Origin: Actinostola sp. cb2023 | Lineage: Eukaryota > Cnidaria > Anthozoa > Actiniaria > Actinostolidae | NCBI GenBank assembly: GCA_033675265.1 | Contig: JAUJYZ010001592.1 | Location: 186,001-250,000 of the forward strand | Reading direction: 5' to 3' | Length of the DNA: 64,000 nt | Part shown: piece by piece, positions 1-11,900 of the stretch | How the letters are laid out: every line of letters begins with the position of its first letter | Numbering within the stretch: position 1 is the first letter of the stretch | Translations under genes and position numbers: made by a program | The notes under the pieces: generated by a model | Database searches by the model: none | The model's input: the letters and a program-made list of their open reading frames with translations, nothing else | Told to the model about the DNA's origin: nothing

Positions 1-568
1 ACCGAACCTCCACCGAATCTTCAACGTAAAAAAAAGGATAATTTGGCCGTGCCTACTAGAATTTGCGCCGAATATGACATCATCCACCGAAGGGTCTACC
101 GAATGTGATTCACCGAATAGTATTCTCCTTCCACCGAATAAAAACCAGGATAATTCCATCCTTACTATACAGGTGACAGCTTTCAAATGAACCGATGAAC
201 AAACCAAGAGCAATGATATAACCAATTGACATGCATGTGATTGCCGACGACCACCTTCACCCCCGGGATAATTAACGTTCACAATATTTTCTTAGCCAGT
301 ATGTTAAAAACATGGTCAATTCACGGCATTACTGTTCAAATAATTACTTTTTAGTCAACACCGGCTGAAAATGAACAAGAGGAGGAACCCTTGAGTTCGA
401 GCTTCAATACACCCTTTGAAGAGAGAAAACGGGGAGATGAAAAGGAAAAGAGAGGGAGTAAGAAGGTGAAACTGTCCAAAGGGGCAGTATTTGAAAATAC
501 TTAACTGACTTTACAAAAGACAACGGAACGCTGATGACAAGTTTCATCTGCTATTGCATGGAACAGCA
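1..568 (+). repeat. 3' flank of an upstream tandem paralogue
   Basis: This stretch is a diverged copy of 39220-42604, the 3' flank of the Ig receptor gene. Shared landmarks are the repeated TCCACCGAA motif, the block GTGACAGCTTTC, the words ACATGCATG and CCCCGGGATA, and a ~150-bp block beginning CTGAAAATGAACAAGAGG. Both copies run in the same direction, so the window opens just downstream of a tandem gene duplicate. The 2.5-kb foldback element at 39785-42305 is missing here, which gives an empty-site comparison. The match stops at about 568, where the downstream copy meets the DIRS-like element. No coding potential is seen. Confidence 0.8.
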
Positions 569-768
569 GAAAAAGGTTGATCTCTGACCTAAGAAAGCAA
601 GAAATGAAGGCCTAGAGTGACTCGATGGCTCTATTGGCAAGTTGAATTGCTGTGGTCGCCATGTGCCTCAAGCTGAAGCTCGATACCAACAACACAGGCA
701 GCAGTCGTATTATGCTGATCCAGAAAATTATCGTTCCTACTACAAACTATAGAAAGTGTAGTCAATTG

Positions 769-1206
769 TTAAAGTGGCTATGAAACGAAAATGTCGATCC
801 TTGTTTTATTGTACATTTTTGTTTTCGCGCTTCGAAAATTATCATTTTCAACCAAAATGTGCGACAAGAGACTGGGCCCTTGACAATGGCTCGGTGACGT
901 CAAGAGGTTGTTCATGCCTTTGTTTGCACAACTCTTGACGTCACATTTCTATAGTTTGACCGAGCGGGAATTGTCGCACTTTGAAACCCGAAATGTCCAA
1001 CTTCGTGCGCGAAATAAAAAATGTTCCCGTAGCTCAATTCACTTTTTATTAACGCCATGTAAACTAGCCTCCCTCGCATCCGTTTTTAGTTCCGTGACGG
1101 AACTAAAAACGGATGCCAGGGAGGCTACATGTAAACAAGCAAATAGTAAACTTTCGTAGTAGCAAATAAAAACGAGGTCTGTTTTTTCGTTTCATAGGCA
1201 CTTTAA
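769..1206. mobile_element. Foldback MITE with TTAA ends
   Basis: TTAA stands at both ends (769-772, 1203-1206). The terminal inverted repeat reads AGTG(G/C)CTATGAAACGAAAA. Two internal hairpins are visible: a dyad on TGACGTCAAGAG (about 893-942) and a long stem at 1056-1132 built on GCATCCGTTTTTAGTTCC. No protein is credible. TTAA target use is typical of piggyBac-type elements, so this is probably a non-autonomous relative; that assignment is inference. Confidence 0.6.
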
Positions 1207-1782
1207 ATCAGTCTTTAGTTCAGTTATGTCAATAAGTTTGATAAGAATGAATGTGAAAGTTTATTTATTATTATTATTTTCCTTTGCTTGTAGCACATCT
1301 TGGATAAAACATGTTCTCTTTTATTTTGTAACTATTGTATTGACATCTCATTCTAAGGCAAATCTACCCACTCTGGTTGGTTCTCTCCAGAACTGTATTT
1401 CTGTTATTGACCGCCCATAATAGACTTCCTTGAGTGTCATAAAATACCTTTTTTGTTGTAGTTTTCTCTGACGCATAAAACGCAATATTAGTTGAAAACG
1501 GTTCTTGGATATACGGCTTTGACGTCTCAATAATCGTTTATTGATTTCATGAGAAATGAAAAGTGGAACTAAATCCGCCATCCTTCAATTTTGGCACACG
1601 GTTTTGGTTAGGCTGCCTGTGTTATCTTTAATTGTACGTGATAGTGTGAACGGCCCCTTATATCACACGATGATGGTGATACAGACATGATGAGAGCATC
1701 TTTGTATGAAGATTAACAACAGTTCAAATGAACAGTAATATCACACAAATACCTTATTCAACAAGGTGAGTTCCAATGACGA
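1207..1782. other. Non-coding interval, no gene seen
   Basis: A+T-rich sequence with only short open frames that lack splice context or recognisable domains. Nothing further is supported. Confidence 0.5.
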
Positions 1783-2170
1783 GAACATACCCCCGGGGGG
1801 GGGGGGGGGGGCACTCCCATACGGGGACGTGCCGCTGGACAGGGTATGGTTTTTTGCCTCTCTGTCCTGAACAGGGTATATAATTTTATGGGAGTCTGTC
1901 CAATGGTAATGCACGATTGTCGTAGTTAAATATGATTTTATCCGGTATTTAGCCATATATCTGAGATCCGAGATTTTCCGGTCTTTAGCAGGTCATCAGT
2001 CAATATAAGAGGGTGTTGTCCTAGACAGGGTATGTATTTTATATTTTTTTGTCCTAAACAGGGTCAGGTTTTCAAACCCTCAGCGGCACCCCTATAGCTA
2101 TACCCAAACACATGGGTCAAGTATCCCCCCCCCCCCCCCCCCCCCCTTCCCCCGGTCCCGGGAACATACC
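1783..2170. mobile_element. Poly-G bounded repeat element with direct repeats
   Basis: The direct repeat GAACATACC (1783-1791 and 2162-2170) brackets an insert that starts with a ~17-base G run and ends with a ~20-base C run. Inside, short units of the type ACAGGGTA follow TGTCC at least four times. The reverse complement resembles the centre of the 50836-53268 element (about 51880-52320): both have a G run, then ATAGGGGTGC, then repeats of CCCTATCC or CCCTGT. This looks like one MITE family in two places. An 8-9-bp duplication would suit a hAT-type transposase, but the class is not proven. Confidence 0.5.
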
Positions 2171-3644
2171 GTACCTAAATATACAGGAGAAAACCAAACC
2201 AAACAACATGAAACAATAACCACAACAACAACCAAACTACAGCCACAAGTCATCATAATCGATCCTTGTCAGCCAGAGATTTAAACCACGAAAACCGAAA
2301 GAAAGAAACGAGACAGCAATTTAGTACTGAAGCAGCTCTCTTGCTGACTCAGTCATACAATATGCTCTGATGAGAAACTCCACCCCAGTGTTGTATGGTT
2401 TGACCTTCGAGTTTTGGCGTATTATTTCATTTGGTATGAAAAAAGCAACACAATTCACTAGAAACATTAAGTATGACAGTGTTGACTGAAAATATCGAAA
2501 GTAACTGAACACGTTAATAAATGTAAAGAGCAACAACACAATAAAGTTGACAAGTGAGGACACTAACACCAGGGACATTAGCCCCAGTAGAAACTGTTAG
2601 TACTTAGACTATAGATGCATTACCAGAAATTCGAGCCATGCGCGCTGAATGCCCTTTAAAAATGGCTACCGTACTTGTATAAGAATGTATGGGATCAAAC
2701 ACAATTCATGAAATATCTTTGTTTCGGATGTCAAAAGTCATGTTCCGTCGCTTCTTACTGAGAGAGACTTCATTTACAAACAAAACATTGTAATTCGTTT
2801 GGTGGTTTTCAAAAGATAAGTTCAGACAAATTGAGAAATATAAATCGTACTATTAAATCGCCCTTCAATTGCCATACAACTGCCATACAATGTCTCATAT
2901 TTCGGAATTATTGCTTACCTAAAATCGTGTTTTGATGTTCTGAACTCACATAAAGTCATGTTCCCCTGACTCGTATAGCTTCGTGATGAAATAACCTTTC
3001 CAAAACAACCAAAATAATTCAATACATCATTGTCTTAGTTCAGACAAAATCCAAGTTTTGAAACCCCAAATCATCGATAATCCAATCTGGTTGTACAGGA
3101 AGGCCGTGGAAACCATGTATGAACTCGAAAAGAAGAATTATGTTGGTCATTTCTCCTCAATCGGTGTTGTATGGTAGCCATTTTAAAGCGAGTAACCAGG
3201 CCTGTTTGCAGCACAGGTAAACCAAAGCTCACCGATGATGTTTTCCCTAAAAAGCGGGAATTTTGAACTCATAGTAAATATATTGGGTTTCCTGTGGTAT
3301 ATAGAAATTTTCAAAGTGCCTTCCGTGACTCGTTCGTACTCTGTGCCGAGCGTAAGAGAACACTTCATCTATAAATGTATCCACCTCAACAGAAGCGCTT
3401 GGTATTTCTAAACAAACTTAGAGTAGTTTTATTTTGATAAATTGTTTTTTTGGGTGGAAATTTCGAAGGGAATTTCGGACTGGAGGTAGACCGCTGGCCA
3501 AAATATCGCGGGAGTAAAATGGCTCAAATTTCTGGTAATGTGGGCCAGTAGCATTGAGTTTTACTCTACTAGTCACTTCATGTACAAATACCTTTCGATC
3601 ATCTAATGTTGCCACTAATTTCTTTAGTCCTAATTTGGTACGTG
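2171..3644. other. Intergenic interval, no gene seen
   Basis: No exon with plausible splice sites, RNA gene or repeat is recognised. It separates the upstream paralogue flank from the BEL insertion and may hold distal promoter sequence of the Ig receptor gene; nothing in it shows that directly. Confidence 0.4.
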
Positions 3645-3649
3645 TCTAT

Positions 3650-3798
3650 TGTAACGGACTTGCCCACCCCCCCTCGGTCGTTGTAGTTAGATTACATACC
3701 AGTTCAGTGTGAGAGAGAGTGGTCAGATTGTACGTGTACGAAGCTGTCAAACTTCAAAAGAAATTATTCAACCTCAACCAACGAGTCAATTCTTTACA
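3650..3798 (+). repeat. BEL 5' LTR
   Basis: 149 bp, begins TGTAACGGAC and ends TTCTTTACA. By eye it is identical to the copy at 9420-9568. It is unusually short, but short LTRs are seen in this superfamily. Confidence 0.9.
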
Positions 3799-3815
3799 TG
3801 GTCCTTCGAGCCGGA
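3799..3815 (+). promoter_or_regulatory. Primer binding site, tRNA-Tyr type
   Basis: Directly after the 5' LTR comes TGGTCCTTCGAGCCGGA, complementary to the 3' end of a metazoan tRNA-Tyr (acceptor ending CTCGAAGGA plus CCA). This is where minus-strand DNA synthesis would start. Confidence 0.8.
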
Positions 3816-3977
3816 TGTTGAGGTCCTGAGTAGAAATTCAAGTACAAGAGACAGTACAAGTCGAAGATCAAGGCGAATTCTTTGGAAAACACGAGGCACG
3901 CGGTATTACGCAAGAAGTCTAAATTATCATCCTAGTCGAGATTTACCGCGAGAAATTACATCAAATAATTCACAAAC

Positions 3978-6900
3978 ATGACAGAAGAGTTAAACACAAA
4001 GAAAAGGGTAAGAGGTGGCCATAGAAGTTCTGTAAAACGTCTCGAATCAAAGGCCAAAGAAATCTTCAATGAGATCGACACAAACGCATCAACCATACAA
4101 GAAAACGTGGCGACATTCACTCAGGTAAAAATGAGCTTACAAGCTAAACTTACGACACTACATAACTTAGATCAAGAAATTCTGACATTCACGGAAGACG
4201 AAGAGTTGGACAACGAGACAGAACAAGCAGATTTATGTACTGAAAGAGTACATCAAATCATCGTGGAAATAGACCTCGCACTGTCTGAACACACAACGAA
4301 TACCCCACTTGTCTCGACGAGCAATTCTACAAACGACGGAAGTAGTACTTCAAAACCTGGAAAACAAGTGGAAATAACTGCGAAGCTGCCAAAACTTCAA
4401 ATGAAATTATTCAACGGAAAACCTACGGATTGGCAGCCATTCATCGATTGTTTTGACAGTGCAATTCACTCCAACACGTCTCTTAGCGATATCGACAAGA
4501 TGAATTACTTGAAATCATCACTGGAAGGCCCCGCTTTAGCGGCTATCAATGGATTATCGTTATCATCGGCGAATTACAAGTCAGCGAGGGATATTCTTCA
4601 ACAAAGATACGGAAATAAACAGCTATTGATAAGTTCTCACATGGATGAACTGATTACATTACCACAAGTCAACTCAGTCGGAGACATCAAAGGAATAAGA
4701 CAGCTCTATGATAAAACAGAAATCAATCTCAGAGGATTACAGAATCTTGGAATAGAGTCTAAGCAGTATGGAACATTACTCATCCCTATTTTACTCAACA
4801 AATTGCCACAAGAGCTTCGTCTTATAATCAGCAGAAAATTTGAGAGCAGTGACGGCTGGGAATTGGATGAACTATTAAAGGTATTTAAAGCAGAAGTAGA
4901 GGCGAGAGAAAGATGTAGTTTGTTGTCATGTAGCAGTAACACAAAGGTAGAGAAGAGGCATCAATATTCCAAACCACCAATTTCAGCAGCAGCCCTCCTG
5001 TCTCCAGGCCCAGAAGTACAAAAAATCACATGCACATTTTGTAATGGAAGTCACAAAACTGTGGATTGTAGTGTTGTTACCAGTGTGGACGAAAGAAAGA
5101 CTATAGTGAGAACACAAGGACGTTGTTTTAACTGTCTAAGACGTAACCATGTAGTTAGTGCTTGTAACAACAAGAGAAATTGTACAAAGTGTTCACGACG
5201 ACATCATACAAGTCTGTGCCCACAACTACAAGAACAAGGAGAGGCAAGTACCTGCAAAGATAAGGATCCTGTTGGTTCCGCCAAGCCATCAGTGAGTATG
5301 TATGTTGATACCAAGACATCAATATTGCTTCAAACATGTATCGCCCAAGCTTCAAACCCTGGTCAACAACCTCCACAAAATCAACTTGTGAGAATACTTC
5401 TCGATAGTGGAAGCCAGAGAACATACATAACTCAACAACTAAAGGAAAGGTTGAACCTCAAGACCATTACAAGAGAGAAATTGTGCATCAAAACATTTGG
5501 AGAACAATGTGATAAGGTACAGACTGTTGAAGTAGTTAACTTGTGTTTAAAGAATGCTAACAGCAAAGAGAACTTGGTCATCACTGCTCACGTTGTGCCA
5601 ATGATCTGCTCCCCACTTTGTAATCAAGAAGTGAAGATTGCTAAAAATAATTATCACCACTTAGCTGATCTTACCCTATCAGAAAGTGCATGTGTTGCTG
5701 GACAATCTCTTGAAGTACATGTACTTATTGGCTCAGATAATTATTGGAACGTCGTCAATGGGGAGGTGAGAAGAGGTGATGGGGGCCCAGTCGCTATGAA
5801 CACTAAGTTTGGATGGACAATCTCTGGTCCTGTACATAATATACCTCATACTTCTACTCACTCAGTCAACTTGGCATCCACTCATGTTCTTAAAGTAGGA
5901 ACCTCTCCGAGCAAGTGTGATTGTGACCAGGAACTTACCAATAAGCTAGATCAGTTTTGGAAACTAGAGTCAATCGGAATAAACACAAATGCAGATCCGG
6001 TTGTGGAGTTATTCAACGATAACATTGTTTATCATAACATGAGATATGAATTTGCTCTTCCATGGAAGGAAGTCCATGATCCATTGTCAGATAACTTTAC
6101 TGTTAGTTTAAGAAGATTGAAGTCTTTATTGCAGAGACTCAAACCTAAGGAAGACCAACTTAGGGAGTATGACAATGTGATCAAGGACCAACTTGACAAG
6201 GGAATCATCGAAAGAGTCAACTCTGAAGGTGATGAAGACAACACACATTATTTACCTCATCATTGTGTAGTGAGAGAAGATAAACAAACAACAAAGCTCC
6301 GCATTGTATATGATGCATCAGCCAAGCAAGATGGACCGTCCCTTAATGATTGTTTGTACACGGGACCCTCTCTGTCACCTGATATTTTCGACATTCTACT
6401 TAGATTCCGAATCAAGCCTATTGCTGTGATTGCTGACATAGAGAAGGCATTCTTGATGATTTCAATCAAAGAGAGTGACAGAGATGTTCTGAGTTTCTTG
6501 TGGGTAGATGATCCATTTAGCACTGACCCACAGATGGTTACTTACAGATTTACCAGAGTAGTGTTTGGAGTTACATGCAGCCCATTCTTATTGAATGCTA
6601 CCCTCAAAAAACACATTACAGAGTATGAAAGAGAAGATCCCAAGTTCGCAGAGTTGATGCTTTGTTAACTGTATGTAGACGATTTGACTGTGAGTGTTGA
6701 AGACGTTGAAACAGCCTACCAGCTCTTCTTAAATGCAAGAAACAGAATGACAACTGGTGGATTCAACTTGCGCAAATGGTTGACCAACTCCACTGAGCTC
6801 ATGAAAAGGATTGCAGAGGAATCCATCAGTAGTGAGGCCAACTTGTCCTCTAACAATCAAACTCATTGCACCGAAGATGATGAAACATTCAACCGAGTGA

Positions 6901-9385
6901 CATCTGGTGGTCTCGAAGAAAGAGATGGCAGTACTGAACAGAAAGTGTTATGTACCAACTGGAACTTTGTCGATGATGAAATCATATTCAAGTTTCAAAA
7001 ACATGTTGATACTGCAGGAACACTTGAACCTACAAGACGCAACGTGCTGCGAGTAGTCGCAGGGTTTTACGACCCTATGGGACTGATATCACCTGTTATT
7101 GTACAGATGAAGATTCTGTTACAAGAGGTATGCAAGCAAGATACTCCTTGGGACGCACCACTCATCCCAGAATTGAAGGCAAAATGGACGAGGCTGATAA
7201 AAGAGCTGAACATTGTCAATGTCATTCAGATCCCCAGGTGTGTCAACCTTTTACCTCAAAACAAGGAATGTCACTACGAGCTAGAAGGATTTAGTGATGA
7301 ATCGATGTTAGCATACGCTGCAGTAGTTTATTTGGTCGTTAAATCGGAAGAAACTGTGCAAGTTAAACTGTTAGCATCCAAGACACGCGTCGCACCCTTA
7401 AAGAAACAGACAATTCCTAGACTGGAACTTATCGGTGCCTTGATACTAGCGAGATTAGTTACTAGAGTTAAGCAAGCAATCAGTCACTGCATTGTAGTAT
7501 CCAAGATTAGATGTTGGACTGACTCAAAGAATGTTCTGTATTGGATCCACGGCAAGGAAAAGGAGTGGAAGCAGTTTGTCAACACACGAGTCACAGAGAT
7601 AAGACAACTCTTACCCACAGAAGTATGGAATCATGTTTAGCAGGTGTAGAAAACCCAGCAGACTTAGCATCGCGAGGAGCTAGTGCCTCGTCACTACTTA
7701 GCAACAGTCTCTGGTGGAGTGGTCCACCATGGCTTTCAAGTACGAATGAAGAACGATCAAATGACTCTGCAGAAGTCCCAAGCCCTACAGCCGAATGTCT
7801 ACAAGAAATGAGAGCTCAAGCGTTACGTGAAACAAGGGACACAACCACGCTATTGGTTGGAAATAACACTGTGAATCTGTCTAATGTGATGAGATGTGAA
7901 GAGTACAATGACGTCAACAAGTTGTACAAGATTACAGCTTACGTTATTCGTGCCATACACAATTTCAAGGTACGAGCTAAGAAGTCTACAGAGAATATGG
8001 TATTGATTGGTAACTTATCGTCTGAGGAGGTGGCCTTCAGTGAACTGCTGTGGATAAGGGAGGCTCAGAGAAGCATGCAGACAAACCTGAAGGCATTTAG
8101 TGATCAGTGCATTCAATTGGGAGTAGTAACAGACGAGATAGGAGTGATGCGATGTAAGGGCAGACTCGGCAACTCAACGCTGCCAGATCAAACGAGGTAC
8201 CCAATCCTCATTCCTAACGACCATCATCTAACCAAACTCTTAATTGAAGATTCACACAAGAGAGTAATGCACAACGGAGTCCGCGAAACGTTAAACGAAT
8301 TGAGGTCCCGTTTCTGGCTCACAAGAGGGCGACAAACCATCAGGTACATTCTCCACAAGTGCAAGACTTGTAAAAGATACGAGGGAAGTCCCTATAAGAG
8401 TGAACCAGTCTCGGACATGCCAGCATTCAGATTCAAGGAAAGACAACCTTTTGCAACAACTGGAGTCGACTTCGTGGGCCCATTGTTTGTAAAACTGAAG
8501 ACAGGAAGCGAAGAAACAAGCAAGGCTTATATTTGTTTATTTACATGTGGAAGTACACGCGCTACCCACCTGGAACTTGCTCCAGACCTGAGTACTGCCG
8601 CTTTTATGAGATGTCTCAGGAGATTTATAGCTCGCCGTGGGACGCTAGAACTTATGATATCTGATAACGCAAAAACTTTCAAGGCCGCTGCACGGGAACT
8701 TGTTAGAATTTACGAAGATCCAGTCATAACGTCGTTCCTGACGAGACAGAAGATTCAATGGCAATTCAATCTGGAGAAGGCCCCATGGTGGGGGGGATTC
8801 TTTGAGCGCATGGTCAAATCTACCAAGAGATGTTTGAAGAAGGTACTGGGTAAGGCCCGTCTGACATACGAAGAATTGATGACGGTGTTAGTGGAAGTTG
8901 AGTGTATTCTCAACTCACGACCCTTAACATACATGTTTCCCGATGAGCTTGAAGAACCACTTACCCCATCGCATCTAATAAGTGGTCAACGGTTACTGTC
9001 ATTGCCGGAACCTTCTGTGCAACCTTCAATCGACCCGCCTAGTAATCGCGAAACAGTTACAAGGAGAGCAAGGTACCTCATACAGTTGATGAATCGTTTT
9101 TGGAATCGATGGAAGCGTGAGTACGTAACATCGTTGAGATAATTTCACCGATTGAAGACGGCAAAAAAAGGGCAGTCTATTAAAGTTGGAGATCAAGTTT
9201 GCATTCATGATGAGAATCACTCTCGAACCTTGTGGAAAACGGGAATCATCCAAGAAGTGATAAAGGGAGCTGACCACAGGGTTCGAGGAGCAGTAGTGCG
9301 CACATCCCATAATGGAAGAATTTCTACGTTAAGAAGACCACTACAACGTCTATGTCCATTAGAAGTAAACGAAGAAGATTGTTAA
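3978..9385 (+). pseudogene. BEL/Pao gag-pol polyprotein, broken in three places
   Basis: One long frame encoding about 1,800 residues. Gag has the LPKLQMKLFNGKPTDW region typical of DUF1759, followed by three CCHC-like fingers (near residues 350-415). The protease has LLDSGSQRTYI. The reverse transcriptase has LRIVYDAS and AVIADIEKAFL, then a YVDDL active site. RNase H follows (EGFSDES). Integrase has a zinc-binding region (HNGVRETLNE..CKTC) and acidic residues in GVDFVGP, ISDNAK and GFFERM. Breaks: an in-frame TAA at 6666-6668 just before YVDDL, a frame change near 7637 between RNase H and integrase, and an in-frame TAA at 9140-9142 before the integrase tail. The start ATG at 3978 is the first one leading into gag. 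As read, it cannot make an intact polyprotein. Confidence 0.9.
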
Positions 9386-9410
9386 CAAACAAACTTGACG
9401 TTGTTAGTTA

Positions 9411-9419
9411 AGATGGGGG
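9411..9419 (+). promoter_or_regulatory. BEL polypurine tract
   Basis: AGATGGGGG ends directly at the first base of the 3' LTR, the expected place for the plus-strand primer. Confidence 0.7.
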
Positions 9420-9568
9420 TGTAACGGACTTGCCCACCCCCCCTCGGTCGTTGTAGTTAGATTACATACCAGTTCAGTGTGAGAGAGAGTGGTCAGATTG
9501 TACGTGTACGAAGCTGTCAAACTTCAAAAGAAATTATTCAACCTCAACCAACGAGTCAATTCTTTACA
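9420..9568 (+). repeat. BEL 3' LTR
   Basis: 149 bp starting TGTAACGGAC and ending TTTACA, identical by eye to the 5' LTR. It is followed by the TCTAT duplication. Confidence 0.9.
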
Positions 9569-9573
9569 TCTAT

Positions 9574-9888
9574 TGCTCAGTGACAATGATTCTTTAATTT
9601 GTTTCCTAAACAGTGATAAGTAATAAGATGCGGTCATATCTCTTGCAGACTTAATTCTTCATATTAACCCATCGATCCAATATTTTCTTCATTTATTTAT
9701 TGATTTATGACTTTCGTTACTAATTGTATTCCAATGTCAGAGGTGAAGTTCTAAACAATAAGATATGAATATAATTATAGGACATGATATAAACAGCTTG
9801 GTATCAGCCTGCAGCCTTCATCAGTTGACATTATCTAGTCGTTGTTAACAGTAATAGCAACCATTTATCGTATACAACCGGCACTACC
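9574..9888 (+). other. 5' flank of the Ig receptor gene
   Basis: About 315 bp between the BEL element and the start codon. It should hold the 5' UTR and any core promoter. No clear TATA box is called; the region is A+T-rich with no other feature. Confidence 0.4.
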
Positions 9889-9961
9889 ATGTCTTGTGGC
9901 TATTATCAGTATCTCACTGTTGCTGGATTGCTTGGTATATCCATGTTACTTCCGCCTGTAG
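9889..9961 (+). CDS. Exon 1: signal peptide
   Basis: Encodes MSCGYYQYLTVAGLLGISML and a few more residues: a short polar start followed by a hydrophobic core, as in a secretory signal peptide. The donor GTCAGT follows at 9962. It ends in phase 1, matching the next exon. Confidence 0.75.
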
Positions 9962-10229
9962 GTCAGTTATACGATAAATATATATGCTATATGCCATTTT
10001 GAACTTCCGTATTTGATGCATATTATTCACTCTACCTTTTTAGCTCATGGAATTGTGTAGTTCATTACTTTCTATATTATCATTCACACCTATCAGTTTT
10101 CAAATCCACCGTCATTGACAACCGAAAGGAAATATATGGTTGCACCATCAAACACAACTTACTGATCAAAACGTTACGAGCGGCTACCATGTCACACAGA
10201 TCTGACGTTTTTTTTCCTTTTCAATGTAG

Positions 10230-10573
10230 ATGCAGCAGCTCGATTCACTCAAGTCCCTTCCAATAAACTGTACGTATTAAAAGGAGAAACTGCAAGGTTT
10301 GTGTGGGACTACCACGGAGATAACATCAACACAGAGTTTGATTCGACATCACCATCATCGGTTATGAATACAAATATGATAGCTGGAAGTGGAGAATTGA
10401 TACAAACACTTGTCCACTTCTGTTACGTAGTCCTACAGTACGAGTAAGTAAACAGTCTACAGCTACTTTGGTCATCACTGGTGTAACCACGGCTGATAAT
10501 GGTGTATATGGATGCATTCTGGTATTAAAATCAGGATCACCAATTACAAGTAAAGTACAGCTTATCGTTACAG
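10230..10573 (+). pseudogene. Exon 2: Ig-like domain 1, frame broken
   Basis: The acceptor is TGTAG at 10225-10229 and the donor is GTATGT at 10574. The first part reads DAAARFTQVPSNKLYVLKGE and goes on to VWDYHGDN, the usual B- to C-strand region with a Trp in place. The second part, in another frame, has YDSWKWRIDTNTC, then TATLVITGVTTADNGVYGC, the classic E-F strand with D.G.Y.C. The switch lies around 10338-10342. The exon length is one base short of the phase-1 to phase-1 expectation, so a one-base loss is the simplest reading; it could be genuine or an assembly error. Confidence 0.75.
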
Positions 10574-10849
10574 GTATGTTGATAGGCACAGACAGCAAAC
10601 TAGCAAAATATGTGTGATCTTTTAAATCGTCACTCAAAACGGACAACTCACTGTTTGGATCACGGCCTGATGCCTATTCTACGATAATGTTGGCAGTATT
10701 CTGCCAAATACACGAGTTATTTTGAAAGGCATAAATTAATCAAAATGTCAATTTTACATGTATACCATCAATCATGCCTTTGAAATTATATGACATCAAA
10801 AGGTTTTGGACGGAATACGGAAAGTGTAAAACTATGCTTTCAAAAAGGT

Positions 10850-11325
10850 ACATATGCTGTGGTTCAAAATAATTTTTGGTCAGTCAAATTATTTTGAACT
10901 GGTTGAATTTATTTTGAACTGGTTGAATTTATTTTGAACTGGTTCAAATTATTTTCAAGGAAGGCTTTATATGAAGTACGTTTAGGGTTAGGGTAATGGA
11001 AGGCTTTAGATCAAGTCCTTGGGGTTAGGTTTAGGGTTATAGTCAGGGAAGGCATTAGATCAAGTACCTTGGGGTTAGGTTTAGGATTAGTATCAGGGAA
11101 GGCTTTATATTAAAGGGGGACTAGGACGTAAATCGTTCAAAATTTGATTTAGCTGACACTTCACTGAAATAATCTTGAAGCCGGGTCTTATAAAAATCCA
11201 AGCCTTTGTTTTATTAAGGAATCTCCAAAAATAAAATATCTTTTTAGAATCTTAGAATATACAAATTGAACCGATTTAACATAATTTGAACCAAAAAATT
11301 AATTTGAACTACAACATATATATTA
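10850..11325. mobile_element. Foldback repeat element in intron 2
   Basis: The inverted ends share GTTCAAAATAATTTTTGG-like sequence (about 10861-10920 against 11265-11318). Next to the left arm, TTATTTTGAACTGGTTGAAT is repeated three times. The centre holds three copies of a ~58-bp unit with GGGTTAGGTTTAGGGTTA, which resembles the animal telomere repeat. No protein is encoded. Confidence 0.5.
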
Positions 11326-11489
11326 AACAGAGAAAGTTGTCCTTCATTATCATAGCGAAGTAATGTACAATCCAAGTACAACCAATACGTAGCTATGCTG
11401 CGAGTGCAAGCTACCAGACAAGGACGAATATTTGATGCTTTCAGAAGAAGAATAAATATATATTTTGATCAATCGTTTTAACGGGGATC

Positions 11490-11900
11490 ATGAAAAAATA
11501 TAAAACCATTCTTCACTTTGTTCATCCATTCGTTCATTCATTCTTTCATTCTTTTATTCATTCATTCGTTTACTCAATTTTATTCTGTTTTTATAGTTCA
11601 TCGCGCACTGGTTTCGTTTTTTGGCTACCTTTCTATTTATTACTTTCAATTCTTACGTTAATACTTCATTTTCTATTCCTCGCGCACCTTTTTCATTCTT
11701 TCTATCCAGCGTTGTTCGATTTTGTTTGCTTTGCGCGAGCCTGTTCAGTTTGTTGCGCAAGAGCTTGCTTGTTTGTTGGCGTTTGTTTATGTCCGTATAC
11801 TTATAGCCGTTGTAATTATATTTTATGCATTTAGCCCTGAAGATGGGCGCTTAGCCCCGAAAGCTTGGCAGTTTTGTAATAAAACTCAGGTTGAAGATAC
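11490..11900 (+). repeat. Low-complexity repeat and possible retroelement 3' end
   Basis: A TTCATTCATTCTTT-rich stretch (11515-11580) is followed by T-rich sequence and then the hammerhead-like core at 11837-11862. The ORFs through this part are rich in Phe and Ser from simple sequence and are not credible genes. Confidence 0.4.
11837..11862 (+). ncRNA. Hammerhead-ribozyme-like core
   Basis: The core reads CTGAAGA, then a stem II able to pair GGGC with GCCC around a 5-nt loop, then GAAA. This fits the hammerhead consensus CUGANGA-stem II-GAAA. Such cores are known in Penelope-like and other retroelements. Stems I and III and the cleavage site are not established here. Confidence 0.4.

Larger units (their letters stand above)
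3645..9573 (+). mobile_element. BEL/Pao LTR retrotransposon
   Basis: A complete LTR element of about 5.9 kb flanked by a 5-bp duplication TCTAT (3645-3649, 9569-9573). It has 149-bp LTRs that look identical, a tRNA-Tyr-type primer binding site, a single gag-pol frame and a polypurine tract. Domain order is gag (DUF1759-like), zinc knuckles, aspartic protease, reverse transcriptase, RNase H, integrase, which is the BEL/Pao order. It sits 315 bp upstream of the start codon of the Ig receptor gene in the same orientation, so its LTR could affect that promoter. The frame is broken in three places although the LTRs have not diverged. Confidence 0.92.

Noticed and set aside
3709..3981. Separate 90-residue gene ahead of BEL gag
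   Set aside because: It begins within the LTR, crosses the primer binding site and has no domain; it is leader sequence.
11490..11834. Phe/Ser-rich small protein
   Set aside because: Translates a TTCATTC simple repeat; no splice or start support.
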